Of a DNA stretch of 64,000 bases, positions 1 through 12,000 are shown in pieces. A program made the translations under genes and the position numbers. This DNA is from Chromera velia (taxonomy: Eukaryota > Sar > Chromeraceae). Under the pieces are notes generated by a model. The model made no database searches. It was given only the letters and a program-made list of their open reading frames with translations, and was not told where the DNA came from. Position 1 is the stretch's first letter. Every line of letters starts with the position of its first letter. The DNA lies in the NCBI GenBank assembly GCA_018398765.1, contig JAHBMJ010001856.1:34653-98652 (forward strand), written 5' to 3'.

Positions 1-27
1 TGATGATATGTATGAAGCACAGAGGGT

Positions 28-830
28 TCAAAAAGAACTTCTCAAAGATCCTCTCTCCCTTTGGAAAAGGAAGAAGAAAGCCATCTCATCGGCTAGTGGT
101 GCATCACGCCCGTCCCCCCGCGTATTCTCGAACCATTGAAAGAGTGCGATGGAAGGAAGAGTGCATACAACCCACCCCGTGACACCCGTGCAGTTCTGCA
201 TGAGAGGAATCAAGTCTTCTCTCTCTTCTTCCTGAAGCACAGGCTCAAGAATGGATGCATTCAACCTACCACCATGCAGAAGCTTCTTATCTATCTGCGC
301 TGACTCAAGGTAATCGTTCTGTCCAATCTCATATCCTTCCTTTGTTCGAGTAAGAGTCATACCAATGTACTCAAAACTCTGCCCTTTCTCTAACAACTCA
401 GGCTCATCTATTTTCAATCGCTTTTGAATGGGAACAAAGTGAGAGAGAGGATCGGTAGCAAAGATGAGTAGATCGTGTACGTGCATGAGCATGACAGTCA
501 CGATCTCTCCCTTCTCATCCTTCTTTGCAAACACACTCTCCCTCAGCTCATCCCACCGCTCCTCTTTCGCGATCTTTCTAAAGCTCTGAGTGTACAAATG
601 GGGAGCATCGGCCAGACCATACATGGCTTCATTCTAGGCTTCATTCAACTGAAACACAGACCCCCCCTTCAATGACATCCACTCAGGCAGACCATCAGGC
701 AGACTGTTGGACAAATGAACAAAAACATCGTCTTTCATTTCTGCCATCAGAAATGCTGTCGGAACAATGTTATCTGTATGACTTCGCATAGTTCCATCCC
801 TTTAAATGTGGCTGCAAAGGACAAAACAAA
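28..830 (-). pseudogene. copia reverse transcriptase relic (N-terminal two thirds)
   Basis: Reading leftward from about 830: FVHLSNSLPDGLPEW, then FQLNEA, a stop, then MYGLADAPHLYTQSFRKI (family: alYGLkqAPr-W), then LMHVHDLLIFATDP and FEYIGMTLTRTKEGYEIGQ. The HVHD tetrad occupies the YVDD position, so the first catalytic Asp is replaced by His. The frame closes near position 28 and the rest lies outside the window. Recognition of the family is firm; activity is not expected. Confidence 0.85.
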
Positions 831-1099
831 AAGAACTGACCACCAATCTGCGGTACCTGAGTAGGTCTACAGATTTTTCCTATCGTTTTGAAAGCCCTTC
901 ACCACCAACCAAGCCTTTACTACCCTCATAGTTGTATTACCTCCCTTTTTCTTCCAAGTGAGTACCCAACAGCAGCGCATTGCTTTTCTCCCTCGAGGCA
1001 CATGCACCCCATAAGCAAACACCTTCTCCTCCAGGAACCTTTCAAGCTCGCCACTTCCCCCCCCACCACTTCCCCCCCGCCACTTCCTCTGCTAAGGCA

Positions 1100-1882
1100 T
1101 CAAATTTTTTGAATGTGGCCCTTTCGGGGGTTGACATGCTCCATCATGCTCTTTATGACCTGCGGATCTACAGGCATAACACGAGGCAGAGGATGTTCCT
1201 TCTTCTCTTTCTCTTTCAGCACATTTACAAGCCGTTCCTTTAATTCTCCCAGGCGCTCTCTCAACGCCTCTTCTTCATCTTCTTTCTCTCCTTCACCTTC
1301 CGGTGCACTGTACACCCCTTCCTTTTCCTTCTCCTTTTCATCTTCCTGTGCATGCAGTGCATTCCCATCACCTTGCCCCCACCAATCCACCTCGATATCC
1401 TCAGGAACAGGTTCTGAATCAGAGGGCTCTGCTACCCCCTGTTCTCTTCTCCCCTCTTGAGGGACCTGACAAGCCTCCACACGCCTCTCTCTCTCTTCAA
1501 TCTCTTCCTTCTCCCTCCCCGCTTCTTGCGTGGCATGCACCTCCAGATGGCTTGTCTGGAGCTGCACGCCTACAGGGACCTGCGGGAAGAGAGACAAAGC
1601 AGCAACCCCCCCCGCTGCATTGGCCAATGCAGAAGGAAGGACGCCACGCTCACACAGCCGTTCGGCCATGCAAAAGACCTCAAGAAAGAATCTGACAGAA
1701 ACAATGGAAGAAGAGAAACAGGCAGGACGGGCTTCACCCGCGTTCTGCACTTCCTCCACCTCTACATCCAAGAACGAATCCTCGTTTTCATCCCTATTCC
1801 CTGTCCCCTCACCCCCCGAACCCATAAAGTTCCCAGAGACCCTAAAAGATGGAGATAGAGAAGAAACAAAAGATTTGTACAC
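1100..1882 (-). pseudogene. copia pol acidic linker between integrase and RT
   Basis: An open 260-codon stretch rich in Glu, Lys and Gly (for example EDEKEKEKEGVYSAPEGE), with no domain I recognise, lies between the integrase and RT relics in the same orientation. Copia elements of protists and plants often carry such a low-complexity linker here. It is inferred to be part of pol; it could also be a short insertion. Confidence 0.45.
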
Positions 1883-2239
1883 ATCAGTCCCTCTCTAAGC
1901 AATAAGAGAAACTGAAGAAGGGGGAACTCGAATTGCCTTCTATCCGTTGTTCTTTCTCATAATCACGACTGTCACAACCACGTTCGAACTTTCTATAGCC
2001 CCAAAAAACCCTTCTACCCCATGAACAGGCTCCTCCCCTACTTTTCGAGGATGTGTATCATACATACACATCTTATCCCCCACTGTGATGGAAGGAATCT
2101 CCTCTGTACGCTCTATTCCGAAACAAAACATCATGGGGGAATATGGGGGACTTATCAGTGATAGTAGAGACGCATCCGTTGAGCTCTTGCACAACTTTCC
2201 AGAAAAGCCACTTCTCTGTATAGGCAGGGAGACCAGTCT

Positions 2240-2730
2240 GTCATCTCACCTTTCTGAGGAGACGCTTAACTGTTTGATTTGCCCTCTCCCCCTGCCCCTG
2301 GTGCTAGAGAGTGTAATCTGCACCCCTCCGATGGTGCACTCTCTCCTGCTGTCAGTGATAGAAATCATTATACTGCCTCTTCTTGTCTCCTGAAAACTCT
2401 CCTCCGTTGACAATGTCTGTCTGGACCTGTTTGAACTTACCGAAGCGAGGCTTGAAGCGTCGCACAACAGAACACAGATGGCGGACAGCATGCGCCTTTG
2501 ACCTCAAAACCTACCCATCTATCAGCCTCCCTTTCCGTTCTGTCAAGAGACTGGCGGGCACCCCTCCAGCTAGGAAAAGGAGATCATACATCCAGTGGGA
2601 CCCTACTCTCTCAGGCACCCCTCCCTCCTGCCTGGTTGACATTTTTTTCATTTCCTTGTTCACTTTTCTGCACTTTCTACAATTTACTAACTCCTCACAC
2701 TCTTTTACAGTCACCTTATGAGCCATTCCT
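2240..2730 (-). pseudogene. copia integrase relic (zinc-binding region plus DDE core)
   Basis: The segment starting at 2726 has an HKVTVKECEELVNCRKC stretch like the pre-integrase HHCC region, followed by YDLLFLAGGVPASLLTERKG, matching the first core strand around the catalytic Asp. After a frameshift comes QTDIVNGGEF (second catalytic Asp with the family's NGGEF) and then QGQGERANQTVKRLLR (catalytic Glu in the GxxER-NxT context). In-frame TGA (2352-2354) and TAG (2304-2306) separate these motifs. The catalytic triad regions are recognisable but the frame is dead. Confidence 0.75.
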
Positions 2731-3081
2731 TTCTCTTTGAAGTATGCATACAGATAGGAGCCAGTTGCATGCCCAAATTTGCTGTGCTACAATGTTATGT
2801 TTAACTCATAAGGGGTAATGTATCCACCTTCCATTGCCAAAAACTTTGCCTTCTCAGTGCAGAAGGAGACGGAAGAGTACGAAACACACTTTGCATATTC
2901 ATGTGCGATTGCGACGTATACACATTCCTCACTGGTTGAGACAAAATCAGAAGATGCAGGGGGAGAAGAAGAAATGACACATACCATATGTACACCGTCT
3001 TTCTCATATAAACGAGTACAAACAGGCTTCCCCCCTTCCCCTGGAAATTCCACCCAAAACGGAGACTTAACTTTCTAAAGT

Positions 3082-3342
3082 TTACAGCCTCGCATAGAGA
3101 AGAGAGAAGTAGGGACAGACTTCTTGTAAGCTCTTTTTAGTAACGGACCATAATGGACGAACAGCCTGACCATCTACACCCTCTAGAAAAGGACTCACCG
3201 TGACCTCTTCATTAGCAATTATTTGACCTCCTGACGCCTCCTCATACCTGAAGACACGTGGACAACGGGAAACGATCGACCTCTCGAGATTGTCACCAAT
3301 TAGGTGACGACTGCAGCCTATGTCTCCAACCGGCTCTCCCAC
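3082..3342 (-). pseudogene. copia aspartic protease relic
   Basis: The segment begins GEPVGDIGCSRHLIGDN. D-x-G-C-S-x-H matches the copia protease active-site motif (family D-[ST]-G-[AC]-[ST]-x-H), with the Ser after Asp replaced by Ile. The following hydrophobic/GG pattern (EEASGGQIIANEEV) fits the flap region. It lies between the knuckle and integrase as expected. Confidence 0.65.
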
Positions 3343-3519
3343 CGATCCCTGAGAAAGCCCCGTCCCTGCTGCCGCCTCTACGCACTCCTCACTCCCGTTT
3401 CCATCTGACCTGAGGGGATTAAAAAGATTTCGATGGCAGAAACCCCCCCTTGGTATCCTGAGAAACCCTGAGCATGGTCAAGCACGAGTGCCCAACCCCC
3501 TCGCGGATCCCTCCTCCTT

Positions 3520-3567
3520 TGGACACACCTTCACTCAGTGCCCCTTCTCATTGCATTTTGAGCATGG
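3520..3567 (-). pseudogene. gag zinc knuckle (CCHC) with internal stop
   Basis: The minus strand reads PCSKCNEKGH, stop, VKVC. This keeps the exact C-x2-C-x4-H-x4-C spacing of retroviral/copia nucleocapsid knuckles: first Cys codon at 3562-3564, last at 3523-3525. The codon right after the His is TGA (3535-3537), a common Trp/Tyr position, so a TGG to TGA change is likely. It confirms where gag ends and shows the copy is inactive. Confidence 0.75.
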
Positions 3568-3850
3568 CTTTATGTCGGGAAGGGTCGTGCAACAGGTGAT
3601 CGTCACAGGGTGGGAGTTGCCGTAGGTCTTACGGACAGGGTGAGAGCCTTTGCTCCCGGTTGACTGACCCTGTGAAGACCTTTGGGACCCCGACTGGCCC
3701 TATCCCTGTCTTTGTTCACCTCCCCCCTTCGAACTTTACCCCCCCTTCTTTCCTTCTGTTGCCTTGTTCGCTCTCTCAACCCCTCTTTTTTGCTGCTGCT
3801 GCTGCTGCTGCTGCTGAGGGCGATGCTGATAAGGTTTGTTAGCAGTTAGT

Positions 3851-4460
3851 TCATCTACATCCCACAGTATGAGCTCTTTGATCGCTGCACACAATTAATG
3901 CAGGGAAGGAAATGTGGGAGAGGAACATGTTGTTCAGCTCTGCAAAGGATGCAGAGGGCTCCCGAATCTCTCTCGGGAGTTCGTGTTTCAACTCCTTTTT
4001 CTGCTCCTTGGAGAGGGCGTTGAAGATGTTGGTGACAAGAATAGACTCGAGAATCGTGTAGTTCTCTCCAGTTGCATGTGCCAACAGGGTGTCGAGACGG
4101 GTGTTGATAGTAAAGAAGGAGAGGAAAAGGTTGGGAGGGATGTGAATGCTTCCGTCCTTATCCTTCTTATTAATCAGGTAGGGGAAGAACTGCATGTGCA
4201 ACCTGATCTTGCTCTGTGTCTTGAAAGCAAAGAAGCCAGAATCTTTCCTCAGAGCCTTCATGAGTCCTTCCGCAGAAACCTCCCCATTCCTTAGACGCTT
4301 GACGTCTGGATGGAAAGAATCTGATACACCCCCGACCTTATCAAAAACGAGGAGAATTTTGTCTTTCCATGCTTTATCAGATAGAAAGCGCTCTTTTCTG
4401 AGCTAGTCATTGTAGAATCTCTCAAACTGGCCCTCCCAGTTGAGGAAAGCCTCCTTGGAG
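3851..4460 (-). pseudogene. copia gag relic
   Basis: The minus-strand translation is a charged helical polypeptide with the style of copia gag (UBN2/retrotran_gag): an aromatic segment around NWEGQFERFYND, then LMKALRKDSGFFAF, then a long helical stretch ending near SFAELNNMFL. A TAG stop at 4403-4405 interrupts the N-terminal part. The zinc knuckle follows about 290 bp downstream, as expected for gag. It is assigned by position and style; no conserved catalytic residue is available to test it. Confidence 0.65.
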
Positions 4461-7400
4461 GCAAGCTTGGGAACAGAAGACAAATTAATTTGATATAAGA
4501 AGAGGAGACGGGAGACTGTTGCTCACAGGGGGAATCAGACGGAGGCGAAAGAGAAGAAGAAGAAGGCTTAGCACTATGATTTTTCATTTCTACATATTTT
4601 TGCCTTGAGACAAGCCTCGACCCTCTTGTTAATCAGGGCGTCAAACTTGTCAACAGAAAGGGTGATCAAAGCCTCCTTGTACAACAGCCCCTTTTCTCTT
4701 CTTTCCCTGCAAACGAGTCTTCATCATACTGAAGGAGAATAAGAAGAATTTTGACCCTCACATCAGATTCTAACACACTGAACTGTTAGCTGGCAGAGAG
4801 AGGGCTAAGAGAGAAAAGATCGTTCTCCTTCTGTATTCCAATTGGTCTTTTAATGATCGATCTCATTCTGAATCAAATTGAATTAATTGTATGAAGTATG
4901 CCCATGCCGCGTATCTAGCCACGTATCTCACTCATTTGCGGTGGCGGGTCAGGTGGTAGGCCCATGCACTCTGAGCCTTTACACACACCAGACGACTCTA
5001 AGTCAGCAGACTGAAGATCAGAACCTCCAGCACCCACACCCGCCCCCCCTCACAGCCTGGATACCAGACGAGTGAGCAGACCGAAGACCAGATAACGACA
5101 GCCGCTGCATGCTTCTCCGTGGTCCAGTAGGGGTCAAAAGCGTCTCTCTCGTTCCTGCATGCACGCTAAACGGCGATGGGCAGAAAGTGCAAGGGGAAGG
5201 CCTGATTAAGAAAAATTTAATGCTATCAAGAAGAAGACCCTAAGCTTTTGATGCATGATCTCTTATGCTCAGACAGGAAAGGTGTAGGAGCATTACAGTG
5301 GACAATAGCTAATAGTCGGCAAAAGTGAAACGCAAAGTTACCAAAAAACAAAAGTTTCACAAACTTGTACACATGCGTCAAGTGAGAGCAAGTGTTCAAA
5401 GGATGAGTATGCAATCATTCTTGGAGTCATTCAGTCACTGACCTGGGGTCTGCCTGTAAACCCGATGGTTCCTTCCAAAGAGTGCGCCAAACGTCTGTGT
5501 TCCCACTTGAGAGGAGAAAGTTAACTGCATTTATGCAGAGGGCAGAACAGGCACATAGGAATGATTCAGTGACCTACCCGCGACGCAAGATGAGCAAATA
5601 TAGATTGAATTCCTTTATAACCATGATTAGTACTGCAAGATCACAATCAAAAAGATATGAAAAGGTGCAAGGTCACAAAAGCATCGGGACATGCACTGTC
5701 TAACAAACTCTCACACTATTGCTACTGTAATACCTCGGTGAAGCCTTAGGTTGAACTTCATCATTAAAGATCATCGGGGCATTGCAAAGATATGAAAAGC
5801 AACAAGGTTCACAAAAAATGAGACCTGAACACAGACCTTCCATGAAGCAAGAAGAGATCAGCAGCCCTTACCTGCAGCCCGAGGTCGCGTCGGAATGCTG
5901 GGAGCCTGAGCTTCATCCTCATTTTCCAAGCAGTCTGAAGAGAGCGGAGAGAGATTCAACCAGTCCCAGATCTCATACCTGTGTAGAGCTATGATGTCAT
6001 TGAAGGACAGATCTTGGGGAAACATCTCGGGAGGTACCCCTAATTATGCCTTCACATCGAATTGCGGATCGTTACGGTAAGTCTACATACTTCCCGGAGT
6101 TACTGTACTAACACGGTTGAAAAGCCGGCCCAGCTAGCTTAAATTGCTTTTCTTCTTGCTCTGTTTGCGGCTTTTCTCTGCACTATCTGCATGCCATGGA
6201 GCGTTTCCAAACACTTTTCCGGGATATCTTTCAACTTTAAAAGTTTAACACTGGTATCACTCATTGTCTTCAACTTCAGTAGTCCTGAGAAGGACGTGCA
6301 ACACTCAACAGGTTCAAGGCTGCCCTCAACAACAATGACATGATGTGTCACAAGGCAGTACAAGGCTGAAACTAACAATTGCGGACATGGTGTTGATCGA
6401 CAGATTACTAACAGCAATACATTTTCCACAAAAAATTGTGCGCACGTGGTGTATGCATGCATATGGTTAAAATTCAAATTTGCCGGCCTCGATCGGTCAA
6501 TTTTTTATAGCCACCTCCAATCAGATTTTAGCCACCACATACAAAAAAAAGGTCAGTCAGTCCACCTACCCGTTCTCCCTCTGATAGCCCTGGAGGGTGG
6601 AACGAGGCTTGGAGCATGTTTGCATGGAGCTCTCCGCCCGGGGGGCACTTAATCCCCCGCGACTCCTTCCTCCGGCACCCTGGGGCGACACTCGCGGGTC
6701 TACGCACACACTGTCAAGCCCCGGCATGCCCTCAAAACTTGATGTAAAAAACATGCAGCGGCCCCTAGGCCCTGCCTGGATTCCACACCGCATGCATGGC
6801 CCCGCGGAGGGTGAAGCTATAATTTGTTTATGCCCTCCGGGGCCTTTGGAGTTGCGAGCGGAGCGAGCGGCTCTGTAGCGCTGTTAATATAGTTTCGGAA
6901 GGCGCGTTCGGCTTCGTAAAAACGTGAAACGGAGCACAAAAGCTTTAATTGTGAATGTACAGCCACGTGACTCAGTCTTCCCCAGTAAGCTTCCACATCT
7001 ATGGGGTTTGACTTGGTGTGGAGCCGTCTCCACGATTCTTCGTTTTTACCATGCATGTGGTAGAGCTTAGCTTTACTGCCATACCATGTAAACTGTCTTG
7101 GAGTGCTAGTGCAGCTGTCACCTTATCTTGTCACCTTATCTCGAAACGTACTGGGAGAGAAGGCTTCCACCTCTGCATGTACTTTCTAAAAATGGATGCC
7201 CATAGGGATGACGGGGAGGGAGAAGAGGGTGCTGCATATGTTTGGACCTTCTACTGGAGTCTGAACTTGACGGACTCTGAAGAGTACAGACGAAGGGTTC
7301 GGAACATCAGAGCCACCCACAACTACCAAAAACCAGGAACAGCCAGCAAGCTAGAGCCGACATCCACGTGGAGGGACCATTGGCTCTTCAAGTGGTTCTT

Positions 7401-9042
7401 CACACCACCACAAACCTCGATCTAGTACTGCATGCATAGAATCAGTGGCTTCTTTCTCCCTTTCTACAGCTGCATGCATTTGGATTTGGCTGTCTGTTTC
7501 TCTAGAACATGCTTGCAGATCGATGTGCAGATACACAATTCCACATTTTATACAGGACTCTGTTCTTCTACTCACCCAAAAACCAAAAAAACTTTGGCTA
7601 GGCTGGTCACACGCTGCTACAGCTGTCCTGCTGTTATGCATAGTTATCAACGTTTTGCCGCCTCTCAATGCTTCCCTTTCTTCTTCCTTTGTTCCTCCAT
7701 TCATGTATTCGCTTTTGTATGTTTCCTTCTGTGGTATTTGTATGCATTGCCAACTGTACTATATGTTTCAAACCATAATTAAGTATTCGAAACCGCTGCA
7801 CAAAAGCCTCAGTCACTTGTGCAAAAAGAAAATTAACGATTTGTGTATGCCCGAATGACGCAAAAACGCGCCACACACGTTAAACTTTCTATTGTCCATC
7901 CCTCTGTTTATGCAGCCAGACGTTGTCACAGTGCCCTACCACGACCAACCAGGAAAGAAGTTTCGACCTGCTCTCTAGGACCTGCTTTGACATGCATGCT
8001 TTTATCCTCCTTCGTTTTATTTTTTTGATTATGTGCACTTAATGTATATAGCATAGCATAGCACAGGTATAAACTAAACTTACCCCTAACAGCCCGTGAC
8101 AGCCATGCTGCTGCCCTCAACAGATGTGAAGGTATGTAAGCCAAACTCACTATTGATTGAATCAGATTCATTAATTGATTGATTTGTTCCACCCTAAGGC
8201 CTTCTTGCTATGTCTAAGTGTTACCACCGCTAGTAAGGCGGGTATAAACCCATAATCTATAACTAATTTTTGCACAAATAAGTGCAAATAATCGAATTAA
8301 ATCAGTCAAAAAATCTAAAAATCATAATTATTGTATCGTAAATTACTAGACAAATCCTTGTGACACAACTTGAAAAGATTCTAGAAACTCTCATTGTGAC
8401 ATACTATTATAGTTTCAGCATAACACGTACTATGAAATTGGTTCTTAATTTCATTATTGAATTATATTTTAAGTTCATTAAACAAAAACGATAAAACCTA
8501 CTGACAACAAGGAAGATTACATGCGGGAAATTCATCAGCAACCCACCAAGAACAGGGAACCGAATTCTAAGCGTGGTCAGGTTGGCAAACCGACCCTGCT
8601 TTTGTCTGGTAAGCTGCTGCTAATCCCGGGCATCTCCTACGAGATTCATTAAAAGAGTGAGAACCTCTCTCCACTTAAAATTACTTTGAATGTGCAGCCA
8701 GTGGCTTTACCTTGATACTATCAGTGAATCTAATGTAAGCAGGTTACAAAATGTCTGTACAAAAAAACTAGACGAAAAATGTTTTTAATGTTATAATATT
8801 CATGCGCCAGTAATTAATAATGTTGCTTAATGATCTGTCCAGATTTTGGTCTCAGACTAGCTTTCAAATCTTATATATTGAGGATGTCAAACAGTATATT
8901 GTAGTATATAACTCCATTAATATATAAAAGTGCATCACAGCAATATTACTCAATTTTCAAAATATAAAAACATGCATATTCAATTTGTCAGTGTTGAATT
9001 TGAATAATTTAACACTCCCGATGCTTTTGGTCATCTTCTGTT
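4461..9042. other. Intergenic stretch without a supportable gene
   Basis: I find no domain-bearing frame here. Visible features: two imperfect copies of a segment around AAGATATGAAAAG followed by AAGGTCACAAAA (near 5650 and 5785), a GC-rich patch at 6570-6860, several TGCATGCA-type words (6448, 7430, 7469, 7983), and a switch to AT-rich sequence from about 8215. Frames of 110-140 codons at 6139-6477 (minus) and 7018-7425 (plus) lack any recognisable motif. The copia 5' LTR probably occupies part of the left end. Confidence 0.5.
8150..9040. repeat. AT-rich intergenic island with hairpin at its left edge
   Basis: GATT-type simple repeat (8152-8186) is followed by a small hairpin CCGC-TAGTAAG-GCGG (8227-8241), then GGGTATAAAC and roughly 800 bp of AT-rich sequence. 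The layout resembles the AT-rich islands near 52260 and 58840-59670, which also have short GC hairpins next to GATT/GTTA repeats. No coding frame was seen. Confidence 0.4.
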
Positions 9043-12000
9043 TTACCCACTTTCATTACTTTGCGGTGCTTGTACAAGCCCAACATGTGGCCAAGAGTTT
9101 TGGCCGGAAAACAGAAACGATGCGCCCCCTCCCATCGCAGCTGCTCGTCCCGCAAAAAGGGCTTCCAAAGCAGCAGATGCCTTCACCTTTCCTTTCCTCG
9201 CTTTGGGTGCAGCTGGACGCTTTTCGTCCCCCGACTTCCGCGCTGTGCCGGGGTCTTTGCCGGCCGCGGTGGGCCCAGATGAATCCTTAGGCCCCGACGG
9301 TGGAGGGGGGGCTGGTGGAGGACCTCCACGGGAAGGTGGAGGGGGCGCAGGTGGGGGAGGTTTTGCTGCAGCAGGGGGAGGGGGGGCAGGCGGCACTGCA
9401 GGCTGGGCATGATCAGTTGAGGAAGACGTGCCTCCTCCCATGTCCCCTGCCCTCTGTGCAAAGAGCGCCTCCAAGGCTGCTGATGCCTTAACCTTCCCTG
9501 GCTTCACTTTCGGGACTGAGGCCTCTGGCTTTGGCTGTCGTTTGGCTTGCTTTGCTTGGCTTGGGGGATCGCTGGGTGGTGCTGGGGGAGGGCCAGGGGG
9601 CGGAGGTGCTTTTGGAGCAAGCGGAGGTGCTGGGGGAGGAGAGGCAGGAGCTGCTACTGAGGGAGTAGACGCTGGAGGGGACGTCGTTTTGTTTCCCCCT
9701 CCTCCCATGTCCCCTGCTCTCTGTGCAAAGAGAGCCTCCAACGCTGCCGATGCCTTCACTTTTCCTTTCTTGACCTTTGGCCCGCTCACAGGTTTCGTCG
9801 GCTTTTCTTCTGATGGCTTGGATGCAATGCCAGTGGAAGGGGCACTCGGAGGGGCTCCGGGCGGAGGAGGGGGGGCGGGAGGGGGGGNNNNNNNGGACAG
9901 TGAGGGGGGGGGGGTGCAGGAGCGGCAGGACCTGTGTCGTGGGTGGCGTTCAACATTTTTCCTCTACCTGCAAAGAGGGCCTCAAGCTCTGGGGAACCGG
10001 AGACTTTTCCCTTCTTGACTTTAATCTCTTTCCTCGGTGCTTTTGAGGTTTTCGAACTGTCGCCTCCAACCTTTCCTTTCGCGGGGGGAGGGGGGGGGGC
10101 GGGTGGTTTGGAGTGTCGGTCGGTTTCGGGTTTTTCCTTCTTGAGCGTTTTTGATGTGTCGGCCTTTTCGTCCTTCTCTTTCTCCTTCTCTTCTTCGGGG
10201 GGCTTGTAGCTGCTTGTCTTCTCCAGCCACAGCTTGACGTCTTCGCAAAACTCGACCAGAGTTGGGAGAGCACCCGCACGTGCGTCTCTGTCATTCTGCA
10301 CTCCCAACCAATCGAAAAGTTTCGTGTCTTCTTCTCGACAGTCGGAAAAGAGCGTCTCTATCTCATCGATCAGTTTCTTCCAACTCTCAAGAAACTTTGT
10401 GAAGGTAGAGGCAATCTTTTCGTTTGACGAGGCTGCTTCGTACTGCTCTTTCCAGGTCTCAAAATCTTTGTACAGGGTGTCAATCTTCAACGAACTCTTT
10501 CTTTTCAGGTGAGGCATGTTTGAGTGAAGATCGAGCATGGAGTTTAGCAACTCGCTCCGTGCTGTGTCGTCTTTTTCTTTTGCCTCTTTGGCTTGAGCAT
10601 TCAGCTCTCTGACCAGGACGAAGAGGAGGTTATCACGATTGTGGGGGGGAGAACCTTTGTAGCTGGACATTTTTGTGAGGGTATCGAGGGGAAACACTTT
10701 CCGAAGATCGTTCTTCCGTTTGAAAGCATTCAAATGATTAACTGCCCCCATCGCCAGCTGGAGCCACTCTCGTAGAGCAACAGACCCCCGGATCTCCCCA
10801 ACCGCACTACGAGAAGCTCGAAGCTTCTCAGAAAAGAACTCCCCCTGCTCGTCCAACGTCAATTCCTGTACCTTCACAGCAGCTCTCGCACCTGCGCCTG
10901 GTACCTTGAAGTAAACATGCACTAGGAACCTGTCCACTGCCCCTACTTCCTCCTCGTCTACCCTCCCATCCCCCAGGGCTTCTGCGAGTTTGGCTGCTTT
11001 CTCTGCAGGTGGGGGAACCTCCTGGGCCTCTTCATCGATCCATTTCTTCATCGACTGAATCGATTTGAATTTATCTGCAGGGATCGGGGCGTCTCCCTCT
11101 TCACAGGGTTTTCCCGTCAGAGACGCGACTAGACAGGGCCAGAGGGGCTCGGGCAATTGTCTCGAGAGCATCATCTCAATATTGAACCGGGTTTTCCCAT
11201 TCTTCACCACCCAGTACTGTCTCTCCTCCTCCTCTTTCTTCTCTTTCTCGCTCTTCCCACCCCCACCCGAGCCCGCATTCTTCTTCTGAGAAGGGACGAA
11301 TTTGAAAATCCGACCCAGCTTCGGAATCAGGTCTGCGACAGGAACAAAATCGGGTGTCTCGAAGCACTTCATCTCTCCGAATACCGTCTCCTTCAACCGG
11401 CTCTCTTCCCACTTCTCCTCCTTCTCCTTTCTGTCACTCAGGTAGAAGGGCTTCCCTTGGACGTGCTCGCACATTTCACAATCCTCGACCTGCAGAACCA
11501 AATCGGTGAATATGATCAACCATGTTCATTGTTGAAAGCACAGGAGCGAATTTCTCTGACCACTCACCAGGATGAGAAAGCAAGAAAGACGTACGTCTTG
11601 GATAAGCGAATGACTTCAAATATGAAGAGTTGAACGAGTAAGAAGACACTTCAGACGTCAAAAACCCACTCCCCCTCCCCCCTCCCACACACACTTCCAT
11701 GCGGGATGCCTGCGTCTGCTCCAAGAGACCAGCAAACGAATACTTTGAGAACGGAGAGAGGGACTCGGCGCACGTGAAGGGAAGCTGAAGCTCTCTCTCT
11801 GTATTCGTTCACGCAGACGGACCTCACATAAGAACGGATCCTTTTTCTTTGCCTTTTTCTTCCCGCCCCCCCCGCCCACTTTCTCCTTTCCGTGCTCTAT
11901 GAAATAATCCACTTGGTTCATCTGCCCCTCTGTCAACCCGTTCAACAGCTGCTGCATCTTCAGCATTTTTTTGCACTGATCGGGCTTCTTCCCCATTCGC

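Larger units (their letters stand above)
1..4460 (-). mobile_element. Decayed Ty1/copia LTR retrotransposon, truncated by window edge
   Basis: Read on the minus strand the order is gag, CCHC knuckle, protease, integrase, acidic linker, reverse transcriptase. Integrase before RT is the Ty1/copia order. Each part is recognisable, but the frame is broken by stops at 4403-4405 in gag, 3535-3537 in the knuckle, and 2352-2354 and 2304-2306 in integrase, plus one just before the RT YGL motif. RNase H and the 3' LTR would lie left of position 1. A 5' LTR should lie above about 4460, but with its partner outside the window its limits cannot be defined. A CAG-type triplet run (3790-3816) sits between knuckle and gag. 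Inferred to be an old, immobile copy. Confidence 0.85.

Noticed and set aside
5045-5062. Possible tRNA primer-binding site (TGGTATCC on the minus strand) for the copia element
   Set aside because: Only about seven bases match the usual initiator-Met complement and no LTR end could be shown beside it.
6139-6477. 112-codon minus frame
   Set aside because: Some protein-like stretches, but no recognisable domain, start context or splice partners.
7018-7425. 135-codon plus frame
   Set aside because: No domain or partner exons; it may be the trace of an old element.
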